Source of the DNA: an uncultured Ruminococcus sp.
GTDB lineage: Bacteria > Bacillota > Clostridia > Oscillospirales > Acutalibacteraceae
Assembly (NCBI GenBank): GCA_902783065.1
Contig: CACZPV010000278.1
Location: 1-5,828 of the forward strand
Reading direction: 5' to 3'
DNA length: 5,828 nucleotides
Made by a program: the position numbers and the translations under genes. Shown piece by piece: positions 1 through 5,828 of the stretch (position 1 is its first letter; every line of letters begins with the position of its first letter). The notes beneath the pieces were generated by a model, which made no database searches, had not been told where the DNA came from, and was given only the letters and a program-made list of their open reading frames with translations.

Positions 1-39
1 AGCTGTTACTAAAATTTGATTAATATTATCGAAACTGCC

Positions 40-74
40 GACATATCAACCAGGTATATCATTGTCGATATGTC
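40..74. repeat. Inverted repeat downstream of gtrA-like gene
   Basis: Perfect 8-bp arms GACATATC (40-47) and GATATGTC (67-74) are separated by 19 nt. The repeat lies just past the stop codon of the minus-strand gtrA-like gene. Neither strand has a T-run right after it, so it does not look like a classical intrinsic terminator. It could be a weak terminator, an operator for a gene to the left of the window, or chance in AT-rich DNA. The rest of bases 1-89 shows no gene. Confidence 0.4.
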
Positions 75-89
75 AACATATTTACCCTA

Positions 90-605
90 TCAACTGTCAG
101 ATGCAGTGTTTTCCTGAGCTTGTGTTTTTTCGCTTTTGTTATAGAGAAAGAACTTTCTTGCAAAGAAGTTCCACATATACACCAGAACGACTGCAAGCAT
201 CTTACCGATAATATAATACTTATCAGCAGGGATCAGCGAACCAAAAACAGAATACTGTACCAGTATACCTTTTCCGAAAATTCCTTCTACAGAAAAAGGA
301 GCGATAATCAGCTGTGTCAATCCCAGACCAATCACACCGATAACACCGAAGGCGATAAAATCAGCTGCTCTGTTTTTAACTTTAGCCTTAGCAAATACCC
401 AGAAGGTAGAGATAATATAATTCACTGCCAATCCTACAATAAAAGCAAAAACAGCAGCAATAGATTCCGATACGCCGAACACTTCTCTCAGAAAGACCAT
501 TACGCCCATATCGGCAAGAGTTGCCACACCGCCCACAAAGAGGCTTCTGAAAAATTGTATCAAAGTATTATCGGTATCGCCGACAAACCAATCTTTTAAT
601 TTCAT
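90..605 (-). CDS. GtrA family membrane protein
   Basis: The product is a 171-residue integral membrane protein of the GtrA family. Members are thought to help move or flip polyprenyl-linked sugars for cell-surface polysaccharide, but most are uncharacterised. Four hydrophobic segments fit the family: about residues 18-40, 46-71, 83-104 and 131-154. Family-like features are FxxVGG near 23-26 followed by D32, N62 in helix 2, a VF exit at 70-71, and in helix 4 the pattern GK(134-135)...WNF(145-147)xxRK. The length is slightly above the usual 120-150 residues because of a longer loop between helices 3 and 4 and a polar tail rich in Ser, Glu and Gln. The start ATG at 605 is preceded by GGAGGG (611-616) at 5-nt spacing. 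A longer reading from a TTG at 689 is unlikely, because that TTG is part of the -35 box. No glycosyltransferase gene is adjacent here, so the substrate cannot be inferred. Confidence 0.88.
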   Translation of the reverse strand: MKLKDWFVGDTDNTLIQFFRSLFVGGVATLADMGVMVFLREVFGVSESIAAVFAFIVGLAVNYIISTFWVFAKAKVKNRAADFIAFGVIGVIGLGLTQLIIAPFSVEGIFGKGILVQYSVFGSLIPADKYYIIGKMLAVVLVYMWNFFARKFFLYNKSEKTQAQENTASDS

Positions 606-610
606 TAACT

Positions 611-616
611 CCCTCC
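611..616 (-). promoter_or_regulatory. Ribosome binding site that sets the gtrA start
   Basis: On the minus strand GGAGGG lies 5 nt before the ATG at 605. It decides between this start and a possible TTG start at 689, which has no Shine-Dalgarno sequence and lies inside the promoter. Confidence 0.8.
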
Positions 617-648
617 ATAAAAACTGTGATGATATAATTTCATAAAAT

Positions 649-668
649 ATTACAAAATATATTGTAAT
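649..668. promoter_or_regulatory. Palindrome over the gtrA -10 box, candidate operator
   Basis: Perfect 7-bp arms ATTACAA (649-655) and TTGTAAT (662-668) flank a 6-nt centre. The right arm covers most of the -10 element at 661-666, a typical place for a repressor site. A third copy of ATTACAA lies at 689-695, next to the -35 box. The sequence is very AT-rich, so chance is possible. The divergent TetR-family protein is one candidate ligand, by inference only. Confidence 0.4.
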
Positions 669-689
669 ACAAAACAGATTTTTTGTCAA
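661..689 (-). promoter_or_regulatory. Sigma-A-type promoter of the gtrA-like gene
   Basis: Read on the minus strand, TTGACA (684-689) and TACAAT (661-666) are separated by exactly 17 bp. The -35 is a perfect consensus match and the -10 matches at five of six positions. Transcription would begin near 652-655, giving a leader of about 48 nt before the ATG at 605. Confidence 0.8.
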
Positions 690-740
690 TTACAATTATG
701 TATATAAACTTTATTAAGGTATCGCTTATTACAAAATCAT

Positions 741-770
741 GCGCGGCACGCACGCGGCACGCATGCCGCC
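741..770. repeat. GC-rich tandem repeat with hairpin
   Basis: The 11-bp unit CGCGGCACGCA occurs twice in direct succession (742-752 and 753-763). The second copy runs into a 6-bp hairpin, GCGGCA (754-759) and TGCCGC (764-769), with loop CGCA. The segment is roughly 80 percent G+C inside an AT-rich intergenic region, midway between the two divergent promoters. No known element is recognised. Confidence 0.6.
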
Positions 771-792
771 TGAACAGATTCACGGATTCAGG
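769..792. repeat. Small inverted repeat beside the GC-rich element
   Basis: Arms CCTGAA (769-774) and TTCAGG (787-792) enclose 12 nt. The segment also contains GATTCA twice (777-782 and 785-790), with further copies at 811-816 and 922-927. The role is unknown. It has no T-run and therefore is not an evident terminator. Confidence 0.35.
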
Positions 793-855
793 TAATATTT
801 AGTTGGCAACGATTCATACGGTTTATCATAAAAAAAATTACGGCTCGCCGGTCGG

Positions 856-884
856 TTGAATTTAACAAAAAGATATGATATAAT
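856..884 (+). promoter_or_regulatory. Promoter of the TetR-family regulator gene
   Basis: TTGAAT (856-861) and a perfect TATAAT (879-884) are separated by 17 bp, and TG at 876-877 makes an extended -10. Transcription would start near 891, giving a short leader of about 25 nt. Confidence 0.75.
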
Positions 885-915
885 CATAATAATTTAATCT
901 GATTCGGGAGGATGT

Positions 916-1485
916 ATGATTGATTCAGCGATTACAAAATTGGCTATAGCGGATGTTTTTAAGGAACTGATGACAAAAAAGCCGTTTGAGAAAATTACCA
1001 TTTCTGATATCACTACTGCCTGTGGATTGAACAGACAGACCTTTTATTATCATTTCAGCGATAAATACGAGCTTCTGAACTGGATTTTTTATAATGAGGC
1101 AATTACGCCTTTTATGCAGGAGCTGAGTTTTGATAACTGGAGCAGAAAGCTTTTTGGCATGCTGAATACGATTTATACAAACTCCAGGTTTTACAGCAAT
1201 GCGCTGAAAACCTCTTACGGAGAGGAATTCAAAGATTATATGCATAGGGTCAGTACTAACGTGTTTTTATCCGTGATCGATCATGTTTCGGGAAATTATG
1301 TGATACCGGATGATGATAAGCAGTTTATTGCCGAGTTTTTTTCTTACGGAATGATCGGCACGATTGTTGCGTGGGTGCAGAAAGGCATGAAAGATACTCC
1401 GCAGGTTGTGATAGCGCATATCGAAAACCTTGTTAATGACTGTCAGCGGCTTGCAATAGCAAGATACGTCAGACCGAAAAACTGA
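916..1485 (+). CDS. TetR/AcrR family transcriptional regulator, DhaS-like
   Basis: The product is a 189-residue one-domain-plus-ligand-domain regulator. The N-terminal DNA-binding region spans about residues 5-50: a first helix, a KKPFEKITISDI segment, then a recognition part with CGLNRQTFYYHF at 36-47, a hallmark of this family. The remaining residues look like the C-terminal domain seen in DhaS-like regulators, with the conserved stretch FFSYGMIGTIVAWVQKGM at 141-158. In known DhaS the partner is a DhaK-like dihydroxyacetone kinase subunit, but many relatives are ordinary repressors and no dha gene is visible here. The start at 916 follows GGGAGG (906-911) at 4-nt spacing, with an in-frame stop at 895-897. 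It is transcribed away from the gtrA-like gene and ends before a strong terminator, so it is probably a single-gene unit. Family assignment is firm; the DhaS subgroup is moderately sure and the target unknown. Confidence 0.9.
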   Translation: MIDSAITKLAIADVFKELMTKKPFEKITISDITTACGLNRQTFYYHFSDKYELLNWIFYNEAITPFMQELSFDNWSRKLFGMLNTIYTNSRFYSNALKTSYGEEFKDYMHRVSTNVFLSVIDHVSGNYVIPDDDKQFIAEFFSYGMIGTIVAWVQKGMKDTPQVVIAHIENLVNDCQRLAIARYVRPKN

Positions 1486-1500
1486 TCAGCTGATTTTGTT

Positions 1501-1533
1501 TTTACACCATCCGCATAATGCAGATGGTGCAAA
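1501..1533 (+). other. Stable hairpin after the tetR stop codon
   Basis: CACCATC (1505-1511) pairs with GATGGTG (1523-1529). Inside this, GCA pairs with TGC across one C/A mismatch and a 3-nt loop. TTT (1501-1503) and AAA (1531-1533) can extend the stem past a second mismatch. No T-run follows, so it is probably an accessory to the terminator just downstream, for example a 3'-end stabiliser, and not a terminator by itself. Confidence 0.55.
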
Positions 1534-1535
1534 TT

Positions 1536-1577
1536 CTGATAATAATAGACAAATATCGGGTTATTATCAGTTTTTTT
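1536..1577 (+). terminator. Intrinsic terminator of the tetR gene
   Basis: A perfect 10-bp stem, CTGATAATAA (1536-1545) with TTATTATCAG (1561-1570), encloses a 15-nt loop and is followed directly by seven T residues (1571-1577). The stem is AT-rich, but the geometry is that of a Rho-independent terminator and separates the regulator from the next gene. Confidence 0.75.
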
Positions 1578-1590
1578 AAATATCCGTCCT

Positions 1591-1616
1591 GATAAATAAT
1601 GCTTAATAAATTTATC
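1591..1616. repeat. AT-rich inverted repeat upstream of the surface-protein promoter
   Basis: Perfect 7-bp arms GATAAAT (1591-1597) and ATTTATC (1610-1616) flank 12 nt. It lies between the terminator and the next promoter. It could be a regulator site, but low complexity makes chance pairing quite possible. Confidence 0.3.
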
Positions 1617-1641
1617 CATAATTTCCCACGCGGAACAATAT

Positions 1642-1657
1642 AAAAGTGTACATTTTT
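1642..1657. promoter_or_regulatory. Near-palindrome upstream of the -35, candidate operator
   Basis: AAAAGTGTACATTTTT is a 16-bp near-palindrome centred on TGTACA, with one mismatched pair. It sits about 14 bp upstream of the -35 box of the surface-protein gene, where an activator could bind. No specific regulator is recognised. Confidence 0.3.
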
Positions 1658-1670
1658 TATAAAATAGGTA

Positions 1671-1700
1671 TTGACTTTTGGGGTGTCAATGTGGTAATAT
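1671..1700 (+). promoter_or_regulatory. Promoter of the large surface-protein gene
   Basis: TTGACT (1671-1676) and TAATAT (1695-1700) are 18 bp apart, and TG at 1692-1693 gives an extended -10. Transcription would start near 1707, leaving a leader of about 100 nt. Perfect 6-bp arms ATTGAC (1670-1675) and GTCAAT (1685-1690) overlap the -35 and spacer, so this could also be a repressor site. Confidence 0.65.
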
Positions 1701-1729
1701 TGTTGTAAGTTAATTGAGTTATCGGGTGT

Positions 1730-1774
1730 TTTTCACAATGTTGAAATTCGGGAATATTATGATTGTTGTGAAAA
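1730..1774 (+). promoter_or_regulatory. Leader stem-loop before the surface-protein gene
   Basis: Perfect 9-bp arms TTTTCACAA (1730-1738) and TTGTGAAAA (1766-1774) enclose 27 nt, between the predicted start of transcription and the ribosome binding site at 1793. It might act as an RNA stem controlling stability or translation, or as a DNA operator. No known riboswitch class is recognised, and no T-run follows. Confidence 0.4.
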
Positions 1775-1792
1775 TCATTTTATAGATTGTAT

Positions 1793-1799
1793 GAGGTGA
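1793..1799 (+). promoter_or_regulatory. Ribosome binding site of the surface-protein gene
   Basis: GAGGTGA lies 6 nt before the ATG at 1806. Its last three bases form an in-frame TGA (1797-1799), so the coding frame cannot begin earlier. Confidence 0.85.
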
Positions 1800-1805
1800 A
1801 CGGTT

Positions 1806-4800
1806 ATGTTGAATAAATTGCGTAAATATACAAGGTCGGCAATAGTATGGACGGTCATACTTATGCTGATTGTTTGTATGGTGCCGTCGGGTATATGGTT
1901 GAATTTAAAGCCTAATGCCGCAAACACCGTGACGATATATTTTGATACATGCGCTGAGGCATCAGATTGGGGCAATTACAGTGGGTGGACTCCGACAGCA
2001 AGTATTTATGTTTATGCATACGGTTCGGAAGTTAATTCTGGTATTGTACCGATGAACAGTACATCAATCACTTCAAAAGGTGGAAGTGGATACAGAGTAT
2101 ATAGCTATGAAGTAGATACCGATAAATACAATACTGTTATTTTTTTGTCCCAAAGCACTTGGGGTTCTGATGGTAGAAAAACGGAAAGTGCGACAATTGA
2201 GCCCGATACCTGTTATAGGCTTGTAGGCAATACTACAACTCCTAGACCAGTGACTACATACACAATAGGAGACAACTCTGCTCCCGTAGGTGGACATCAG
2301 ATTGAACCGTCTGTTGTTGGTTCCGGAAATCAGGTTTTCCATAATAGTACTATTGTAAGCAACAGCACTACACAAGCCAATACGAATGTTAAACAGACAC
2401 ATGGATATGTAGATGGAAATCATGCAAACAATAATTTGTTTGTAGGAAAATATAATTACACCGGAAGATATATTACATACAAGTCAGATTTCTATGATTA
2501 TTTTTCTGATCAGGAGATTTACAATGCTGATTCCGGTTATAAAGCAACGCGTGCAGGGATTACAAATTCGTTATCAAATGGTTGGACGGATCCATATAAT
2601 CTTTTTAATTCTGTTATTTCCTCAGATGCGACCGGAACGGTAGCTTCTGATGTGCTGGAACTCGTTATTGCTCCTCAAGGTTGGTTGTATAATAGAAATA
2701 GCAGTAATCAGTTAACTAACAAATTATATGCATGGAATCAGAATAATACTACATTGCTTGGTGCATGGAGTACAAAAGGTAAAAATGTAGATGAGCTTAA
2801 AGCTACCAGCGGAGTTACAGTGAACGGAAATGTTGTCAGGTTCAGTAAGTCAGCACTTGGTGGGAACAATACTACGCAAGTTGGTTTTATTTTGTTCTTT
2901 GGTGGTGCACAATCAGTTGATGTAAAGTGGCTTAAGTTCGGGCACAGATATCTTGTATCGTGGCTTACTAATCCAACTGATACGAATGGAAAAAAGGATG
3001 TTGCTTATAAGGATCTGGGAACGACATATTTTGGTTCAAGTATAGGATATAACGATCCGTTGTATTTCGGATGTTTTTATGTATCAAATACAAACACTGA
3101 TTATACAAGCACTAATGCAGCACATTATACAAATTTTGACTGGGTCAGCAATATCGGATTACGTAAGGATGGATCTGATGATAATAAATATAAAATGAGA
3201 ACTTCTGTAGCCGGGCTTGTCAACAGTAACTTGAATGGCGGTACGGTTGCAGATCCTGTAAATGGAAATAAGCTTCCCTACTTTGATGCATCTTGGGTCA
3301 ATGCTCATCCTGATTTTGCAGCCTGCTGGACTGATGTGGATTTTCCGTTTTATGAGGTCAGGCTTGATAAGAACAGATTTGGCTATGCTGTACGTGACAA
3401 TACAGGCGAAAAACCACTGTATTATCAGTTTAATTCAAGAGATTTGTTAAGCTTGTATCTCGATACATCTGATAGTACAATTTATGAACACCCGAACGCA
3501 ATATACAGTCAAAGCGGTGACGATGGTGCGAGCAAAGGTTTCTATCCATTTAACAAAACAAATAATGCAAACAAGAATAATCTTGGTTTCGGTGTTAAGT
3601 ATACAATCCCATTTGTTCTGACACCTGATGGAAAGATCAAAGGTATAGACACTACCTTTGAGTTCATGGGTGACGATGATGTGTGGGTATTCGTAGATGG
3701 TCAGTTGGCACTTGATATGGGCGGTGCTCATAAGGATGCTTACGGTGTTATTAATTTTGATATTAATAAAGGGTACTCTATTCTTGAACAAAGTGTAACA
3801 TATAACAGCAACGGAAATCCCTCTTTGTCAACAGCTGCAAGCAATATAACATTTGGATATTCCGGAAATAACGGAAGCGTTAGCAATTCTAAAGGATTAA
3901 CTCTTTCATCTGATTCCTTCGTAACCGAAAACGGAGTTACAAAGTATAATACATCAAAGGTTCACACTCTTACGATGTTCTTTATGGAACGCGGTATGCT
4001 TGAATCGGATAACTTCATTCGTTTTAACTTTATTAAGCAGAATGTTCTTGATGTCAAGAACAGTATTGAAGTATCGAATGTAAATGCGGGCTTACAAAAT
4101 AAAACATTGGAAGCAGCTAACTATGATGTTTTTGACTACACACTGACAAACACAAATATCTCAGTAAGACAAGATGAAACGCTTGGCAACTATCTTGCAT
4201 TTGTTGGTGGTTTGAAGGGTGCGTCCAGAACTGTTAATAGTAATTCCAGAACTACAACAGCTTTGAACCCAACCGGGACTTTAACACCTACTATTGGAAA
4301 GAATACCGGTAACTTCTCACTAGAACCTGGTCCGGTCGCTGATACGTTGTTTGAACGAACGGACGACTACCTTACAAATATTCTTAATACTTCACTGACT
4401 GATCCGGATCCGAACTATGCAGTCGGTAAAACGGATGTCAACGGTACGTTTGGTTTATTGTATGGGCAGGATGCGATTTTCCGAATGCAGTTCTACAGTG
4501 ATTCCACAATGAATTTGAAACAAGAAAATGCACTGCGACGTCAACAGAATCTCTCAACGGAAGATGCTCTTGAAAACAATAACAAGATAACATCTTCTGA
4601 AAGAACGGTTTCGTCTTTGTATACTTCAAAATGGCTGCTGAAAGATAATAACTCAAATGTTTTGGGTGCTAATACTAATTTTGCGACCTATAATAACGGT
4701 GTGGTAGTAAATGACAGTACTAAGGCACCGGCTAACACAGATAAGTTTATTTTCCAGAATTATTTTGAACATTCAAGTATCGGTGTAAACCTTACAGCAG

Positions 4801-5828
4801 AGTTTGTTAACAGACCGTTGACCGGCGGGCTGTCGATTAAAAAGCAAATCGTAAACAGGGGTACGACAACCCTTGCAGCCGATACTTATACCGGCAATTT
4901 TACTATCAGAGTTAAATTAAAGGATATCTTCGGTCAAAATAGCGATCTCGGCAATGTTCAGCTTGATCAGCCATCTGATTATACCGGAATAAAATATACA
5001 ATTGACGGTAATGAGTACACCATGGGATATGACAGTGCAAATAACTGCGGTACTATAACCATTCAGAATGGTAAAACAGCAATTATTTCCGGTATTCCTG
5101 TAAGTACAGGATATGAGATATCAGAAGCGGCTGATAATACATATGCGCTTGATTCTCTGTATGTAAATGGTACTAAGGTTACAGGTACGACTGCGGGAGG
5201 TACGATCGTAAATTCTGCATCTCCGGCAGCAGCAAATACCTATAATGTAAATAATACACGTGGACTTGGTTCACTTGTTGTAAACAAGGAGATCACAGGT
5301 ATTGGCGCTAGTACAGATACAACAAAGTTCCCTGTAACACTGACGATCACTCCTCCGTCGGGAGTACAGCTGACTGATTATTTTACACAGGCAACGGATG
5401 TTGAACAAACAGATTTAACAGATTACAGTGCGACTGTAAATGCTACAGGTAACAGTACTTTTAGTTTTAAGGTGGGTAACGGTTCAAGTCTCAGGCTTAA
5501 TAACCTGCCCTATGGCACGACCTATTCGGTAACTGAAAATCTGACGGGTATAGATGGTTATACGCAGTCAACAACGATTGATGACGGTGATCCTGATGAT
5601 GCGATAGTTAACACAGCATTAGAGAATGTCACGATAACTAACCAAAAGGCGACACCAACCTTTACCCTAAAGATAACAAAGAGATGGAGCGGCATTAATC
5701 CCGGAGAAAAACCGAGTGTTGCTGATCAGTATAAGACAGTGTATTACCTATTGAAAAGGAAGATTTCTGGTGGAACTTGGGTAGAAGTAACAGAGGATAA
5801 AGCCGGAAATCATATAGGCGAAAATTAC
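1806..5828 (+). CDS. Secreted multidomain surface protein with fibro-slime domain (3' partial)
   Basis: An unbroken frame of 1341 codons runs off the window without a stop. Order of parts: export signal with basic residues K4, R6, K7, R10 and a hydrophobic core at about 12-34, with possible cleavage near A38/A39; a beta-sandwich module at 42-140 resembling starch-binding CBM26 (TIYFD at 43-47, W55, W61, Tyr-rich strand at 68-72, VIF near 112-114); an Asn/Thr/Ser-rich linker to about 185; a segment of about 390 residues without clear family; a fibro-slime domain at roughly 575-742, with GDDDVWVFVDG at 622-632, LDMGGAH at 636-642 and HTLTMFFMERG at 720-730; an unassigned stretch at 745-1005; then pilin/Cna-type repeats starting near 1007, 1153 and 1283 (last one cut). 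Such proteins are expected outside the cell, in adhesion or substrate binding. A sortase signal or dockerin could lie beyond the edge. Fibro-slime and export are firm, CBM26 moderate, exact role unknown. Confidence 0.88.
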   Translation, partial: MLNKLRKYTRSAIVWTVILMLIVCMVPSGIWLNLKPNAANTVTIYFDTCAEASDWGNYSGWTPTASIYVYAYGSEVNSGIVPMNSTSITSKGGSGYRVYSYEVDTDKYNTVIFLSQSTWGSDGRKTESATIEPDTCYRLVGNTTTPRPVTTYTIGDNSAPVGGHQIEPSVVGSGNQVFHNSTIVSNSTTQANTNVKQTHGYVDGNHANNNLFVGKYNYTGRYITYKSDFYDYFSDQEIYNADSGYKATRAGITNSLSNGWTDPYNLFNSVISSDATGTVASDVLELVIAPQGWLYNRNSSNQLTNKLYAWNQNNTTLLGAWSTKGKNVDELKATSGVTVNGNVVRFSKSALGGNNTTQVGFILFFGGAQSVDVKWLKFGHRYLVSWLTNPTDTNGKKDVAYKDLGTTYFGSSIGYNDPLYFGCFYVSNTNTDYTSTNAAHYTNFDWVSNIGLRKDGSDDNKYKMRTSVAGLVNSNLNGGTVADPVNGNKLPYFDASWVNAHPDFAACWTDVDFPFYEVRLDKNRFGYAVRDNTGEKPLYYQFNSRDLLSLYLDTSDSTIYEHPNAIYSQSGDDGASKGFYPFNKTNNANKNNLGFGVKYTIPFVLTPDGKIKGIDTTFEFMGDDDVWVFVDGQLALDMGGAHKDAYGVINFDINKGYSILEQSVTYNSNGNPSLSTAASNITFGYSGNNGSVSNSKGLTLSSDSFVTENGVTKYNTSKVHTLTMFFMERGMLESDNFIRFNFIKQNVLDVKNSIEVSNVNAGLQNKTLEAANYDVFDYTLTNTNISVRQDETLGNYLAFVGGLKGASRTVNSNSRTTTALNPTGTLTPTIGKNTGNFSLEPGPVADTLFERTDDYLTNILNTSLTDPDPNYAVGKTDVNGTFGLLYGQDAIFRMQFYSDSTMNLKQENALRRQQNLSTEDALENNNKITSSERTVSSLYTSKWLLKDNNSNVLGANTNFATYNNGVVVNDSTKAPANTDKFIFQNYFEHSSIGVNLTAEFVNRPLTGGLSIKKQIVNRGTTTLAADTYTGNFTIRVKLKDIFGQNSDLGNVQLDQPSDYTGIKYTIDGNEYTMGYDSANNCGTITIQNGKTAIISGIPVSTGYEISEAADNTYALDSLYVNGTKVTGTTAGGTIVNSASPAAANTYNVNNTRGLGSLVVNKEITGIGASTDTTKFPVTLTITPPSGVQLTDYFTQATDVEQTDLTDYSATVNATGNSTFSFKVGNGSSLRLNNLPYGTTYSVTENLTGIDGYTQSTTIDDGDPDDAIVNTALENVTITNQKATPTFTLKITKRWSGINPGEKPSVADQYKTVYYLLKRKISGGTWVEVTEDKAGNHIGENY

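Noticed and set aside
1..89. Possible promoter boxes around the TTGATA and TTGACA words on the minus strand
   Set aside because: Neither has a convincing -10 at 16-18 bp spacing, and no following gene can be seen inside the window.
120..599. Plus-strand open frame of 159 codons opposite the GtrA gene
   Set aside because: It is antisense to a well-supported membrane protein gene, shows no domain or hydrophobic pattern, and has no convincing ribosome binding site.
741..770. CRISPR-like or phase-variable repeat
   Set aside because: There are only two short tandem copies, with no spacers and no homopolymer or long tract, so neither interpretation is supported.
925..1245. Minus-strand open frame opposite the TetR-family gene
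   Set aside because: It lies entirely inside a clear TetR coding sequence and has no recognisable motif.
1775..2423. Minus-strand open frames (1775-1975 and 2073-2423) across the start of the surface-protein gene
   Set aside because: They oppose the coherent long plus-strand frame with signal peptide and module motifs; their products show no family features.
3262..4656. Short open frames at 3262-3450 (+), 3447-3791 (-) and 4438-4656 (-)
   Set aside because: All overlap the 1341-codon frame in other phases, including the unmistakable fibro-slime motif, and look like chance frames.

Overview
The window looks like chromosomal DNA from a low-GC Gram-positive gut or rumen Clostridia member. A Ruminococcus-like bacterium (Oscillospiraceae) is the best guess. 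The reasons are the AT-rich composition, strong GGAGG-type ribosome binding sites, clear sigma-A-type promoters, and above all a large exported protein that joins a starch-binding-like module, a fibro-slime domain and Gram-positive pilin/Cna-type domains. The genus is an inference and is not shown directly.

Layout: (1) Bases 1-89 lie downstream of the first gene and hold an inverted repeat but no gene. (2) Bases 90-605, minus strand, encode a four-helix GtrA-family membrane protein with its own promoter. (3) Bases 606-915 are the intergenic space between this gene and a divergent regulator. They carry both promoters, a palindrome over the gtrA -10 box, and an odd GC-rich tandem repeat. (4) Bases 916-1485, plus strand, encode a TetR-family regulator of the DhaS-like subgroup, followed by a hairpin and an intrinsic terminator. 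(5) Bases 1578-1805 form the control region of the next gene: several inverted repeats, a promoter with an extended -10, and a leader of about 100 nt with a stem-loop. (6) From 1806 to the window edge an unbroken plus-strand frame of 1341 codons encodes a secreted multidomain surface protein. Its 3' end lies outside the window.

The three genes appear to be three separate transcription units and not an operon. The surface protein is the notable content. Its architecture suggests binding to polysaccharide or substrate, with a stalk of domains that may be stabilised by intramolecular isopeptide bonds. Whether it is sortase-anchored cannot be seen here. The regulator's target is unknown; the divergent gtrA gene and its own promoter are the simplest candidates. 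I see no CRISPR array, tRNA, rRNA, insertion sequence or phage gene. I do not see a clearly new multi-gene system. The best candidates for novelty are the large protein's unassigned segments and its leader.
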